The notes under the pieces are model-generated. The model did no database searches, was not told where the DNA came from, and saw only the letters and a program-made list of their open reading frames with translations. 64,000 bases of DNA. It comes from Nemertoderma westbladi. Its lineage: Eukaryota > Xenacoelomorpha > Nemertodermatida > Nemertodermatidae. How positions within the stretch are numbered: the stretch's first letter is position 1; each line of letters starts with the position of its first letter. Positions 37,542 through 50,668 of this stretch are shown one piece after another. Both the position numbers and the translations under genes were made by a program. Where the stretch lies: assembly GCA_032718475.1 (NCBI GenBank), contig JAUCBJ010006023.1, positions 1 through 64,000 of the forward strand. Reading direction: 5' to 3'.

Positions 37542-38911
37542 TGAATGTGGACTGTCAATGGATAAGCAAATTGAACTATTGAAAACTTCTGCAGACAATG
37601 ATATGGAATATATGAAATTAAAGTCCCTATTGCTGGGAGAAGGCTTTCCAATCCATAAGTCGCAACTTGATATTGATTTACGTCTTTATTGGAATGCTCG
37701 TTATAGCCTATTATTGGATGCTGATGGTTTAATTCTTAAAGGGCATTGTTTACTAGTTCCCAAAGATGAACGTCCCAGCATTTTGGAAGCCCTTCATGCT
37801 GGGCACCAAGGGCAAACCCGCACTCTGGCTAATGCTGATTCTTCTGTTTGGTGGCCAACAATTCGACGTGACATAGCACAGAAAATTGAAAACTGCCGTT
37901 GCTCTACTTACCAATTATCGCAGCGCGCTGAACCATTACACCGGGAACAACGTGAACGTGAAACAATTGCAATGCAAATTTTACATGCTGACCTTGGAGA
38001 TGTGGCTGGAAAGAAGTATCTAGTTGTCGCTGATGAACATACTGGATGGATCTTTATCAAAGAATGTGGAATCCATTCCGACACAAAATGTATCACTAAC
38101 CATCTACGAGAAATATTTCAACATTTTGGTCACCCATTACAACTATATCATGATGGCGGGCCCCCATTTAATTCGAAATCATTTGAAGAATTTCTGTATG
38201 TATGCATGGTTGATTACTGATAAAACGACATCTCCGAATTTACCTCGTACAAATGGTCGCGCAGAAAATTCTGTTAAACAAGCGAAAAAACTAATAAAAA
38301 ACTGCATTGATCTCAATGGTCAACTAAACCGTGATCAACTTGCACGTGGTCTAATTTCTCTCAATAACACTAATCGTGATTCTGGATTAGCACCAGCAGA
38401 ACTAATGTTTGGGAGACGATTATATAAAACTCTGCCACGTCATGAAATGGCATATGAAATTGATGATTTCTCTTCTCCTACACGGAAACGAATGTCTGAA
38501 AACAATATTATGCTTCGGCGTGATCAATATGATTCTCATACACGGTTGTTACGTCCCTTGCATATTGGATGTCGTGTAATAATACAAGACCCAAGAAGTA
38601 AACTTTGGAATTATAAAGGAACTGTTGACAAAATTCTAGAAAAACACGATTACATGGTGAAATTCGATAATGGTTCTTATCTACGTCGTAATCGAGTATT
38701 TATGCGGCCAATTCAACCAATACCAATTGGTGGTGGACCTACCAACACGTCCATGGTGGTTCCAGTCCCCGACCCTACTCGGCCACCCACGTCCACGACA
38801 GCCGCTGAGGTGGTCCCTCAATCCGTTATCATTCCAACAATGCGACGATACCCAACGCGTATTATTAAGCCAAATCCCCGATACATAGGAGAAGACTGGG
38901 TCACCCATTGA
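37516..38911 (+). pseudogene. Gypsy integrase in two frames
   Basis: First frame to 38220: zinc-binding HHCC region (HAGHQGQTRTLANADSSVWW, then CRCSTYQ with C-x-C instead of the usual C-x2-C), catalytic Asp in LHADLGDVAGKKYLVV and second Asp in YHDGGPPFNS. After a shift near 38195 the frame to 38911 carries the catalytic Glu (NGRAENSVKQAKK), LAPAELMFGRRL, and a C-terminal chromo-like/SH3-like stretch ending in a Pro-rich tail. Confidence 0.85.
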
Positions 38912-39025
38912 GATGCATTCGCCCTAAGCGTAAACGCCTTTAAACTGAAAGTAAATTACTTAGGTTTTGATTAATTTTAGTATAACCTTTATAAGATACT
39001 TTATAAAATTATTGGGAAAGAGAGA

Positions 39026-39270
39026 TGTGGTAGTAAGTACTACAGTACATGGCCTTATCTGCCTATGGCTTATTATTATTATGGATATAGCCTAGGGTAC
39101 CGGTTAGGACAGTATTGTGATTAGGTGTTGGGGAGTGCAGTACTGTTGCTTAGGTATCGGTACTGATGTGTACAGGTGCCACATATTTACTACAGCTATA
39201 TAGCTGGGTTATAGCTACATTATATATATATCATATTATTACTATATGGTTGTTGTTCATATCTACGCCA
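39026..39270 (+). repeat. 3' LTR of the gypsy element
   Basis: 245 bp, same length and ends as the 5' LTR with one substitution seen by eye. Followed by GCAGC target duplication. Confidence 0.93.
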
Positions 39271-39769
39271 GCAGCAGCCGTTTTTTTTAACAGGGTATTA
39301 CGTGTATTCAAGCAACTTTGTTTAAAAATGTTGTTTAAACAAAATATTAAGAGATTACAACCACAAACATAAAACAAACAAAAGGTTATGCATATCCAGT
39401 TGCTGTGCAATCTAAAAACAGTTATAGGGCCTACAGTCAACTATAATAGTACAATACTAATGCATAAAATAAAGAGTACATTAGTTATTAAATGCAATAG
39501 TGACACTGGATGTTGTATAAAAATTGTTTTAGATAGTTTTAAAGGTATATAGCACATCATATAACTGAAAGTGTATATGACAAATATAATATTCCACAAA
39601 TCTAATCCTCTTTGTACAAGTACAACAATTTATAATCACCTATCGAGAGATAATTTATTAATGGTTTTAAGAAAATAATATGCTTTACAATCTATATTTT
39701 CGCCTTACACTTCATCCTTGGACATGGTAGGGGGGGGGGGACCCCCAGAAAAAAGGTCCGATGACAAGA

Positions 39770-40390
39770 CGAGGCATATATTAGAATGTTCTGAAACGTT
39801 TAGAGGCATGAATGAATATCCCTAGTTAAGATGCGAGGATCGATTGGAGAGAGGGAAGAACATTATGGCCATGCAAAAGAGAAGATACAGCAAGTGGAAT
39901 TGAAATTGAGGACAAAAATAATAATAGTTTGGAGCGAGGAATGTGATATGCTGTACAAAAGATAAGGTAGTGCTTGGGATCCTCACAAGAGTGGTCACAA
40001 GAGGTGCATTCAGTTTAATCCATTAGGTATCGTTTTACCATATCAGATGCAAGAGTACTGCAATTTAGGCGTAGTTGACAGAGAATTACCTCCGTAAAAC
40101 GATCACCTAAGTAGTGATATTTGTTAACATTGAGAAGAGGAAACATTTCGCGCTTGAATAACGGCAAGGATAGTTGCCTGATGGCTACTAGGTAGGATAG
40201 AGTTCCTTCCGTATAATGCAGCAGCCGTTTATAGTAGTAGCACCTGCCAGCAGGGGTCAGATGAGCTGAATAACCAATGTGTGTCATGTGGTTCACAGTA
40301 GGTATAAGTGGTAGGCCCCATATCTGACACAAATGCGACACCCACCCTGCACCCTGTGAAAGTCCAAGGTAAGACTTAGTATGCGTGCAA
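39770..40390 (-). mobile_element. LINE C-terminal fragment with zinc knuckle
   Basis: The minus strand reads HMTHIGYSAHLTPAGRCYY-like sequence, VNKYHYLGDRFTEVILCQLR, then ECTSCDHSCEDPKHYLIFC, a C-x2-C...H-x4-C knuckle typical of the end of Jockey-like LINE proteins. One in-frame stop and no RT nearby; 5' truncated. Confidence 0.55.
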
Positions 40391-40689
40391 CTGTAAAGGC
40401 GCCCTTATTATCCCCTCCTGCTATACAACATAAATTAAACTTCCTAATATTGCATATAAATTAGCCCTTAGTTATTACCAATACGCAGTATCTGGTCAGT
40501 AACTACTACATACTATATTGTTTGCTCACTTCTCATCATTGCTCCCCAATGGGCACACCTCTCTTAATTATCGCGCCATTTCTCACTCTGTGGTGTGGCC
40601 AATATTACGTCGTCGATTATTACTCATCTATTATAATATTTAATATTATATTATATTATTATAATATATAATACTAATATTATCACCAC

Positions 40690-42560
40690 AGAATCATCCC
40701 ACCGGCTCGGGCACACTAGAGCCAGGGATGCAACTAAGGCGGCATCTAGGTCCCTTAACAGGCAGTACTCTGATAATCTGAAGGAGCTTATCAATGAGCA
40801 GGTTGATGTCATTAACAATGCTGATGATAGCATGCAATCAGCCCAGGTTTGGCAATCAATAAACCTGCTCACTGGTAGGAAAATCCAACCAACCACCAAG
40901 GTTAAGGCACAATCTCCAGCTGAATGCCTCAATGGTTGGAAGGATCCACTTGAGAAGATTCTAATCAATGACATGGTATTACCTGAATTCTTTGTGGTAC
41001 ATCTTGTATCTGAGTCTGTGCTCAAAGATATCCCCATTGGTGCACATCTCCCATTGGTGCCAGTGGAGGTGATGGAAGTCTGAAGTCTTTAAAATTCCTG
41101 AGTGTTTGGAGCTCATTCATCATTCACCCCATTATTGTGGACAAAGAGAGTCGCTCAAGAAATGAAAACAAATAAGCTGGTCCCTGCCCCAAAGAAGGGC
41201 AACCTAACAACTGGATCTTTTTTTGGAATCTGGTTGATCTCAATTGCTGCAAGGCTACACAATATAATTATATTAAATCACATTAGGGATCATCTTGTGG
41301 AGAGACTGTTATGTGGGAACAAATATGGGTTCTGTAAAGGTCATTGGACCATTGAACAATGGAGCCTATTCTGGCACTTAGAAGGATAATCGATCAGATA
41401 TCAATAAAGATAGACAGGTGTCTGTCAGACAGATCTTTGTTGACTTCTTCAAGGCCTCTGACTCAGTCTTCCGACCACATATGTTCTGTTCAGCATACTT
41501 GCGGCATATGGGATTCCAGAGGAAATTATTGCAGCTATCAGATCACTGTGCCTCCACATTTGTGTTTACTGGTGAAGGTGACTCATTCGAACCTTTATGG
41601 AGAGTGACAGACTAACACCATTCTTATTCGTAATTGTGGTTGATTATGTTCTACGCTCATGTCCTTAGACCATCGTAATAAAGATGGGGTGATGGTAACA
41701 CCCCCTACTGGCACAAGTTGTACAGGATATTCAGCAAAGTATCTTACTGATCTAGACTTTGCTGATGATTTGGGGGTGCTGTCAGAATCAGTAGAGCGAC
41801 CCCAAAGGCTCCTCTGTTCATTAGAGCAGCTTGCTTCTAGTGTTGGTCTTTTTTTAAACTTCAAGAAGATCAAAATTATAACAGTGAACCTTGACAGCCA
41901 TCAAGAAATGTCTGATCGTATGGGCAAAAGCTCCAGGAATGGGATTGCTTGAGCACATAGATGAATTCTGCTACCTGGGATCATGGATCCGAAAATCAGC
42001 TGAAGACCTAGGGAAACGTAAGGGGAAGGTATTGGGGCAGCATTGAATAGTCTTTCCAGGATTTGAAGTCCCATAGGATAAAACGGTATCTCAAGGTTCG
42101 ATAATTTATGGCAGTAGTAGAACCAGTACCGGTACTCTTATTATGGAGTTCATTCTGGGCTCTAACTGCAGAGGATACCAAATCTCGGGATGGCACTTTC
42201 ACAAGAATGCAGCACCGGATTCATTGTGTCAAGTACAATGAACACATCCCCAAACATTGGAGGTGTTTCAGTAGTCTCCCCTAGCTTGATCCTTGAACGG
42301 AATCACCACCGCTTTCCAGGACATTGTCCATTAGCCAGTGTATAACTTTGTGCTTTGATGGCGTAATGAAGTGAATAGGCATGGTGGACAGCCAAATTAC
42401 TTTCTTGCGACGGCTCTTAAAGGACACTGGCCATGAAGATACAGATGAACTAGCAAATGTCATGGGTGATAGGGAGTTGTTTCGGTGCAATTTTGTAGAC
42501 AAGCCGGCACAGCATTCTTAATATGTAATATATATAATGCAGGTGCAATGCAGCATGTCG
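40690..42560 (+). mobile_element. LINE-A, longest copy, linker to 3' end, degenerate
   Basis: Begins in the endonuclease-RT linker (SARDATKAASRSL-like, ending in HSAGDCALT on the other strand), then [55 protein letters not shown] (FADD intact), LLCSLEQLASSVGLFLNFKK, then the 3' coding end and GCAATGCAGCATG at about 42545. Many frameshifts. Lies in the interval upstream of gene A. Confidence 0.82.
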
Positions 42561-45130
42561 ATAGTAGTAATATAATAACAATTTTACCATCGTTTGGTAA
42601 TTATTACACCCAAAACGTTTCGTTTTGATGGAGAGAGGTCTGCCAGCCGTATTACTAGCAGGGAACTCAGCAATCGTCTCAAAATCATGAAGTTTTGAGA
42701 TCAAGCGATATAACTTCCAACAAGCAAATTGACGAGTTGAAAATAGCAGCATGAATAATGTACTAGCGAATAAATGAAACCCTTCTATATATATATATAT
42801 ATCTATAAAATCTATTAAAAAACGCACCTTGTGTTTCCAAATGTACCTTGTCAATGAAGATGAGTAACATTAATATTAAGAAACATACATTTTCAGAAAT
42901 CATGATAAGTAATTAGTCATCATGTGCGGTACTGTGTTACAAAATCGACGTTTGCAAGCTTTGTTCCAATAGTTGCGACCTCTGTTTCAATAGTTCCAAT
43001 GGGATGCAAACTTTGCTTTTGCTAATTTTTCTGTGCACAATAGGTTAGTAAGTTAGAATTTAGATTTGAAATTTTGATAGGGTAATAGCATTAAAATGAT
43101 GGAAAGTTATCAGTAACTAAATAATCTTTGTCTTATTTTCTAATAAGGAAAAAATTGTTGTTAATTGTTGTTAATTGTTGTTAATAGGAAAACATAGTTG
43201 TTAAATTGGCCATTAGAATGTGCCGTGCTTTACAAAAAAAATAACATTTTGTTATATAGAAAGCCGAATGTGAGATGTATAGCAATCTACACCATTCTAA
43301 AATAAATGTGCACTTTTACATATAATTATAAATTACATTACATTTGTTTATGGGCTTATTTCTAAAACTGACGACATTATTTTGCATTGTTTTTGTACTT
43401 GAAATATCAAATATGAGCCATAATCAGTACATCGTAATAACGACTATATGATATAATTTATGTGTTTTCATAAAGTAGTTGCTAGTTGAAGTAAAAAAAA
43501 TGGAAACACGTTACTTATTAAAATAATACTGTACGATAGTATAATAAAAGAGAGGTAACAGTTTACTGCCGAGGATTACCACTACTGCACAATTTCAGAT
43601 TGAGTGCAGGTTACAACGAATTGAGTGTCATCAAGGTCAATGAGATATGAATAAATTTTTAGAATTAAAGACTTTCAGTTTATTTATCAGTATTTTAAAA
43701 TTATTTACCAGTATTTTAAAATGATTTATCAGTATTTAGAAAATGAAGGATGAAGAATGCCAATTAATTATGATTCTTGTATTCTTGTAATTATTTTACG
43801 GTTTATAGCAATTGATAAAAAAAACCAAGGCCAATCATAGAGCACACCTATATAAAATGTTAAAGAACATACAAACAAAGATAAATTAAAAACATAAACA
43901 AAAAATAAACGAAACGATGAATTAGAAACAAGTTTACAAAAAAAGCACAATGAATAATGGATGATATAATTGGTTATGGGACTTAAACAGTCTAAGAATC
44001 AATTTTAATACAATAATGAAATTAATTAGTTTACATGATGGTAACTAGAGAGCAACGAGCAGTCATGTGATATAAAACAGTTAAAACATGATTAAATTCT
44101 GTTAAAACAGTTAAAACATGATTAAGTATGATATGATTGACAGTTAATGAATGTCATGATGATTATGAAATTTTAACTTTAATAATAAAAATCCAGGTGA
44201 GACATAATAACAAATAATAAATGCGCCCACCATACAGAACTACCGGTGTTGTATTGTCTGTATATAGTCAACAACAGATTAAGCACTTCAAAATGACAAT
44301 ACCAAATAATAATATACTACAGTATGTATAGTTATGTATAGTTTGCACATTGCATATTTTATCATAATTAATTTGAGTTATTATCATGAGCCAGTAGTGA
44401 CAGGTGTTGTGTCCGCATTGGCCATAAGAATGGGGGCCTAGCAGCGGACTGGTCGATGTCGTGATCATTGAACTATATATATATTATTTTAGAGAAATAA
44501 ATCATAATCAACTCGAATAATCATGGGCAGTATTTATTATTTATGTCAGCAATAAAAATAGTTGCCTCACTTTAAACAGAACAATTAATGTTGGCATTGA
44601 TCGGCCTATATATTGGTTTAATATAAGTTCAGGTTCCTTTTCATCCTAAACATGCCTACCATACATGAGATGGAATGATGATTGGCTGTTGATTAATTTG
44701 AACAGGTGCCAATGTATTCATAGTTGTTCCTCCTGACCAACAGCAGCAATCGAAACAATAACATTTCCTATATATACTATAGGAAATATTTTAAATTTTT
44801 TTAATCACATTTTTCTGTAACAATTAACTGAGATTTTGACAACTGAAAAGTGAAATTTAGCAGGGAATATTTTTGCGAAATCGACTTAGTATATTCGATG
44901 TGCTACTACAGATAGCGTTGCTATCACGCCACGAATATAAATCAAATTATTAAATGAAAAAAAATGAAATGAAATTATTGTCCATCGTGTGCACAGGTAA
45001 CGAATTGCCCGCAATGCATACAGTATGCATTTCGTTTACTGAATGTTTATTTTGTACGGTATTCCTCCACCTTCCTCCAATACAAACACTCCATGATATA
45101 TGACATCGTTTGGTCGCACAATAATGAAAT
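42560..45130. other. Gene-free stretch
   Basis: AT-rich with a (TA)n run at 42785-42806, the triple repeat of TTGTTGTTAA at 43155-43184 and short ATTTATCAGTATTTT repeats (43680-43740). No coding sequence, RNA gene or transposon end that I can support. Confidence 0.5.
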
Positions 45131-45139
45131 ATACTAGGT

Positions 45140-46140
45140 TACTAGGCTGCATTGCAGCTGCATTTTTAAGAATGGGGGGCCGGCTTGTTGACAAAGTTGC
45201 GTCGCCACAACTCCATATCACCCATGACATTTGCTAGATCATCCGCATCTTCAAGGCCAGTGTCCTTTAAGATGCGTCTCAAGAAAGTCATGGGCTGTCC
45301 ACCATACTAATTCACTCCACGAGGCCGTCAAAAAACACGATTATGCACTGGGCACTGGCTGGTCCTCACCGCGAAAGCAATGTCCTGCAAAGCGGAGGCG
45401 GCTTTGTTCTATTGTCAAGCTTGGGGGGAACCAATGAGACTCCTCCAATGTTATATAGAATCTGCTTGGAGATGTGTGAATTGAACTTGACACAGTGAAC
45501 CCAGCGTAGCATTCTTGTGAATGTGCCATTCAGAGATTTATTTTAGATAGTAACAATGTGTTGGCAAGCTGTATTTTTCGAGGTATTTGTTATTATACAT
45601 TTATTATAGGAAGGGATCTAGGGGTATTTATTGTACAATACCCGGTTAAAAAGTACGCATGTGATGGGATTAGTCCTACAATTGCGCCAATAAAAGATAA
45701 GTTATTTTCGGTAAAATAAACTTATCACTCGAGGTTAAGACCCCTAGATCCCTTCCTATAATAAATTCAGAGATTTGGTTTCCTCAGCAGTCCTGCATGG
45801 ACTCCCATATAAGAGTTCTTGTTCTACTGCATATAATCGCAATAATTGCAATAATCGAACCCTGAGGTAACTTGTTATTCTGTGGGACTTACAAATCCTG
45901 GATAGGCTATTCAATACTGCCAATGCCTTCCTCTTACATATCCGAAGGTCTTCATCTGACTTCCAGGTCCATGATCCAAAGTAGCAGAAGTCATCCACGT
46001 GCTCAAGCAAGCCATTCCTGTAGCTCATTCCCTCCCGATCAGACATTTCTTGAGGGCTGTCTAGGTATAATTTTTGTTAATTACAATTATTAATTATAAT
46101 TTATAATTTTATAATTTATAATTCAAGTTTCACTGTCATT
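45140..46140 (-). mobile_element. LINE-A 3' part, split by a small insertion
   Basis: 45140-45540 and 45764-46140 are collinear parts of LINE-A on the minus strand ([20 protein letters not shown]-type end on the left; [18 protein letters not shown] on the right). Between them is a 224-bp insertion. It has lost its head: at 46180 the sequence turns into another LINE-A piece in the opposite orientation. Confidence 0.78.
45540..45763. mobile_element. Small palindromic insertion (MITE-like) inside LINE-A
   Basis: The perfect 25-bp inverted repeats 45601-45625 (TTATTATAGGAAGGGATCTA plus GGGGT) and 45740-45764 bound a 164-bp core. ATTCAGAGATTT of the LINE occurs on both sides (45528-45539 and 45764-45775), so the whole insertion seems to have duplicated about 12 bp of target or to have come with extra filler (45541-45600). 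Confidence 0.65.
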
Positions 46141-46179
46141 TTTTGGTCTTCTTGGAGTTTACAAAAAGACAAACACGAT

Positions 46180-46530
46180 CTCAATCCAAATCTCTGGATG
46201 GCACATTGCTACGTCGGGTTTGTTGTGTCAAGTACAATGAACACTTCTAAAATGAGACACTGTGTAACATTGCAGGTGTCTCTTTGATTCCCCCATGCTT
46301 GACAGTTGAACAAAGCCGCCTCCGCTCCGCTTAGCAGGACATTGTTTTCGCCGTAAGGACCAGCCTGAGCACAATCTTGTGCTTTAGCAAACCTAAGGAG
46401 AAAATAAGCATGGTGGACAGCCCATGACTTTCTTGAGACGCATCGTAAAGGAGACCTGGCTTTGAAGATAAGGATAAGTGCAACTTAGTTATCTCAATGT
46501 GCAGCTTCAATGGAGCAGGCCGATAATAGA
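46180..46530 (+). mobile_element. LINE-A 3' fragment
   Basis: AATCTCTGGATGGCACATTG, TGTGTCAAGTACAATGAACAC, ATAAGCATGGTGGACAGCCC and GAGACGCATCGTAAAGGAGA identify it. Opposite to the preceding fragment. Confidence 0.75.
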
Positions 46531-46539
46531 TAGAGTGAT

Positions 46540-47310
46540 AATAAAAAAGTAGTTGGGAATTTAGTGATAAATCACAAACTCGAGAAACTGAGAATAAGCT
46601 TATTTTTACATAGAATAATGAATATTAGCCATAAATGATGAATTGTTTATAAAAATAAAATGTTCTTGTTTACACAAATTTTAAGGTGGATTTTCATTTT
46701 TCATATTTATTCAAAGAAAAAAATGAAATTGGGCAAAATGATCGAATATTTCGATTTCAATAATTTTTATATAAAAAAGGTAAATTTTTTTTAAACTTTT
46801 CAAATTTTGAAAAGTGCTGTTTTATGGTGAAACAATCAGACGATGGTGAAAGCTAATGTCACCACATGAAAGCCTAGAAAAATATATGAAAAATAGTTTT
46901 TGAATGGAATGGGAATTAATTAATTAAAATAATTAAAAGTTTGGAAATATATTGCATGGTGAAACATTACCGCGGTAAAATTTTGATTATGAGGATATTC
47001 GTGGTTGGTGATTTCATTTACAACGTCTGTTCTAATGTTCGGTGGGATCTAGAGCGCCTGTCTGTCAGTCTGTCTATTTGTGGAAACTAAAACAGATCTC
47101 GCTAATATAAGCGATATCTCCCCGTTTTAAGTTTGAATTGCTCATAAAATTCTGCTTCACACGAAATATAACCTAAACGAGCTGACAATAATTATTTATT
47201 GAAAGATTGAGAGATTGCTATTAGACCCACTAACACGTTCATGGGGCCTTCACGCAGTACAAGGCTCAGTTAAACAGACATAGTACCGTTGTGTCGGTCC
47301 TACCAATAAT
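46540..47310. other. Gene-free stretch
   Basis: AT-rich; TGTCTGTCAGTCTGTCTATTTGTGG at about 47060 and ATCTCGCTAATATAAGCGATATC form a small hairpin-rich patch. No gene. Confidence 0.45.
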
Positions 47311-48506
47311 AACCCCAAAAGTTATAATCGTTGTAAAGAACGGATAAATAAATTTTTCAATGCCGTTTTATCTTTTTCACATTACATTTATGATTGCTAT
47401 CATTATGTGAGAGTTTGAGAATTTCAACTCTTAAACTTTTTTAATTAAACCAATTATTCGTATTTTCGAAAAAGCGTCAAGTCTCCCTCAATGGGGGGAG
47501 ACTTGAACCCCACCTCGCATTCTTGTAAATTCGTTGAAAAATGCAGAAGAAGTGTAATAATTACATGTTCAACCTGTATATTTTCTAGTAGAGCAAAAAA
47601 ATTTCAAAAAATGCGATTGTTAAATTGTTAAATTATTATCCAAAATTTTATACAAATTTAGGTGGTCGTTCACATGGTTCTCCCAACAAGAACTGAATAA
47701 ATAATAGTTCATTAAAACCGCATTAAAATTTAACGGGGGAAGGTACTTTTTATTAATGAATATATTGTATAATTTTCAATCCAGGAGCATTTTAATTGTT
47801 TTCCTGTAATTCTATTGATGTGTGCCGCTTTCTGACGAAGTGGCATCTTGTTTAATCTGTCAATCACCCAGTTAGTTGGCGGGCTACTAACTACATTGCA
47901 AAGAGGGAAGGAAGAGTTGGTTGGCTTGGCTTGGCTGGGTTTATCAAGGCCTCTCTCTCTCTCTCTGGCCACTCCATTGTATTCACATTCCATTGATAGC
48001 TTGGTCTGTTTAAGTGCCGATCAACTAGTTGGAGTGCTCTGGTGTAATGGTTCTCTACGTGGGGGGTGTATCGTGTATCTCTAGGTAGACGTCAGCATTG
48101 AAGGCTTCAAGTCTCCCTCACACTCGTGCGTCATGTATCCCCACATGGGCTTTTTTTATATTAATTGATATAATTTCAAAACGGCTGAACCAAAACTGGA
48201 AAACAATATATGGCAGGATAGTGCAATAATTAGTCAACACATGTTGTGAATTACAATTAACATACAGTAAAATAATGATGCGATATTTCATTCGTTGTAC
48301 AGGGCAAAAATTTACTTTTGAACCCAGAAAACGTTTATTGACAATAAAACAAAAAATAACCAAAAGGTAATAAAACATTGTTGCGCGGATGTAGCCAACA
48401 TGTATTTTACACATTTTTGTGTGGTATTGTTAAATAATTTACAATAGTTTTTGAGTTATTAAAAAAAATCAAGTCTCCCCTAAAGTCAAGTCTCCCTCAC
48501 TCACCC
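47311..48506. mobile_element. Non-autonomous TIR element (copy 2, left end truncated)
   Basis: Very similar over 1.2 kb to 9457-10658, but the left terminal repeat (GGGTGAGTGAGGGAGACTTG) is missing, and a 22-bp subterminal segment (ACACCTAGGGTGGGAGACTT region) is absent. The right terminus TCACTCACCC is intact and followed by TA. It abuts LINE-A at about 48520. Confidence 0.82.
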
Positions 48507-48519
48507 TACCGGTGTATTG

Positions 48520-48797
48520 AATGATTGCAGTGCCTCCGCTTTGCAGGACATTGCTTTCGCCGTGAGGACCAGCCAGTGCATAATCTTGTACTTTGGCAGC
48601 CTCATGGAGTGAATAAGCATGGTGGACAGCCCATGAATTTCTTGAGACGCATCTTAAAGGACACTGGCCTTGAAGATGCGGATGATCTAGCAAATGTCAT
48701 GGGTGATAGGGAGTTGTGGCGGTGCAATTTTGTCGATAAGCCGGCACAGCATTCTTAAAAATGCAGCTGCAATGCAGCATGCCGATCCTAGTAGTAG
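48520..48797 (+). mobile_element. LINE-A 3' end, well preserved
   Basis: An open frame [18 protein letters not shown], then [38 protein letters not shown] and a stop after AQHS, followed by GCAGCTGCAATGCAGCATGC and CCTAGTAGTAG. This is the cleanest example of the family's C-terminus (an LRF.GH...R...RP motif region). Confidence 0.82.
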
Positions 48798-49914
48798 ACT
48801 GATTGCAGGATTCCAGATTCCTGGATTCCAGATTCAGGGGTTGAGTACAGTACCGGTACAGGCAGACAGGCCACAATAGCATTACTGTAATTTCGTAATT
48901 TGCCCGAAACCCAGCTGATTTAGTCTCCTAGCAACCTGCTGATGTCAAGCTCAAGCCAGATAATTTTGGATAAATAAATTTATCATAACATTAAGACAGT
49001 TACACTGGTGCTGCACGAAGGCCCCAAGCAAATTCAACTTGGAAAATTTCTAAACTTTTGACAGACTATTTTTGTCTACCAAGTTTGGTTACATTTCATC
49101 AACGATTGATCGATTTATTAACGTTCAAAATTGAACATGCCAGAAAGAGAGCGACAGATCAACAGAACGACAGGTTGATTAATAGTACCACTACGCGAAG
49201 GCTCGCTTACTTCATGGCTCGCCCCACAATGAAACTTACTTGTCATAAAATAGGTTTATTGCGTGGAAAATCAACATTATTATCAAAATAAATAAATATT
49301 ATCACAATCACAAATAAATAGTGGGTAATACAGTATTAAAATAACAATGTCCTTTAATTAAACAGTTAGGGAGAAATATCAAACATATTTTAAAATTCTC
49401 AAAAATCGAATTCAGCCTTACACACACTCCACTCTTACTCTAGTTCGCTTCATAAACATAAAGCGGAGATGATATAAAATAAAATAATATTTAGAAAATA
49501 TGTACTGATTATAATGACTAACTAATATACTGATTATATTTGACCTCCTTAATATGATTATAGACGTCTTACAAACCGGGGAGCTCCCAGGTTTGCGGGT
49601 CAAAAGTACAGTGTCTCCAGGGCCGTATTTAGGGAGGGGGGGGGGGGGGCTGAGGCCCCAGGCCCCCCACCACAGGGGGCCCCCGACCACGATCCCACAA
49701 CTATTGGGATCGACCGAATTAGAGGAGTCGATCCGGAACCGAACTGAAACCGAACATGGCAATTTTGAATTTTGCCACTTATTTTTCCCAAAATATATGA
49801 AAAACAAAAAGATAGTGTGAAAAACAGTAAATATTTTTATTTTTAATTTGTTACTTTTCCACTAGAATTTAGACCAAAATCGGGAGAAGAATATGATTAT
49901 ATTTTTACATAATT

Positions 49915-50668
49915 ATGAGTTCTATATTATTTCTCGTTGTTTCTATATTATTTCTCGTTGTTTCTATATTATTTCTCGTTGTTTCTATATTATTTCTCGT
50001 TGTTTCTATATTATTTCTCGTTGTTTCTATATTATTTCTCGTTGTTTCTATATTATTTCTCGTTGTTTCTATATTATTTCTCGTTGTTTCTATATTATTT
50101 CTCGTTGTTTCTATATTATTTATCGTTGTTTCTATATTATTTCTCGTTGTTTCTATATTATTTCTCGTTGTTTCTATATTATTTCTCGTTGTTTCTATAT
50201 TATTTCTCGTTGTTTCTATATTATTTCTCGTTGTTTCTATATTATTTCTCGTTGTTTCTATATTATTTCTCGTTGTTTCTATATTATTTCTCGTTGTTTC
50301 TATATTATTTCTCGTTGTTTCTATATTATTTCTCGTTGTTTCTATATTATTTCTCGTTGTTTCTATATTATTTCTCGTTGTTTCTATATTATTTCTCGTT
50401 GTTTCTATATTATTTCTCGTTGTTTCTATATTATTTCTCGTTGTTTCTATATTATTTCTCGTTGTTTCTATATTATTTCTCGTTGTTTCTATATTATTTC
50501 TCGTTGTTTCTATATTATTTCTCGTTGTTTCTATATTATTTCTCGTTTTTTTCTATATTATTTCTCGTTGTTTCTATATTATTTCTCGTTGTTTCTATAT
50601 TATTTCTCGTTGTTTCTATATTATTTCTCGTTGTTTCTATATTATTTCTCGTTGTTTCTATATTATTT
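49915..50668. repeat. 21-bp satellite, about 36 copies
   Basis: Unit TTCTATATTATTTCTCGTTGT repeated almost without change for about 750 bp; visible variants are one TATCG (about 50120) and one TTTTTT insertion (about 50546). Because 21 is a multiple of 3 and the unit lacks stops on the plus strand, all three plus frames are open for about 250 codons. These frames are not genes. Confidence 0.97.

Larger units (their letters stand above)
34861..39270 (+). mobile_element. Ty3/gypsy LTR retrotransposon, complete ends, defective interior
   Basis: LTRs of 245 bp (34861-35105 and 39026-39270), each starting TG and ending CA, flanked by the 5-bp target duplication GCAGC (34856-34860 and 39271-39275). 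I count one difference between the LTRs (A/G in CTATATAACTGGG versus CTATATAGCTGGG), so insertion is recent. A primer-binding-site-like TGGCGACGAGGATGGGA follows the 5' LTR at 35106 and a polypurine tract GGGAAAGAGAGA precedes the 3' LTR. Gene order gag, RT, RNase H, integrase identifies Ty3/gypsy. Protease and zinc knuckle are missing, and frames break near 37240, 37530 and 38195, so the copy is non-autonomous. Confidence 0.93.

Noticed and set aside
43768-43950. Hydrophobic minus-strand frame
   Set aside because: Short AT-rich frame with no family resemblance and no splice context.
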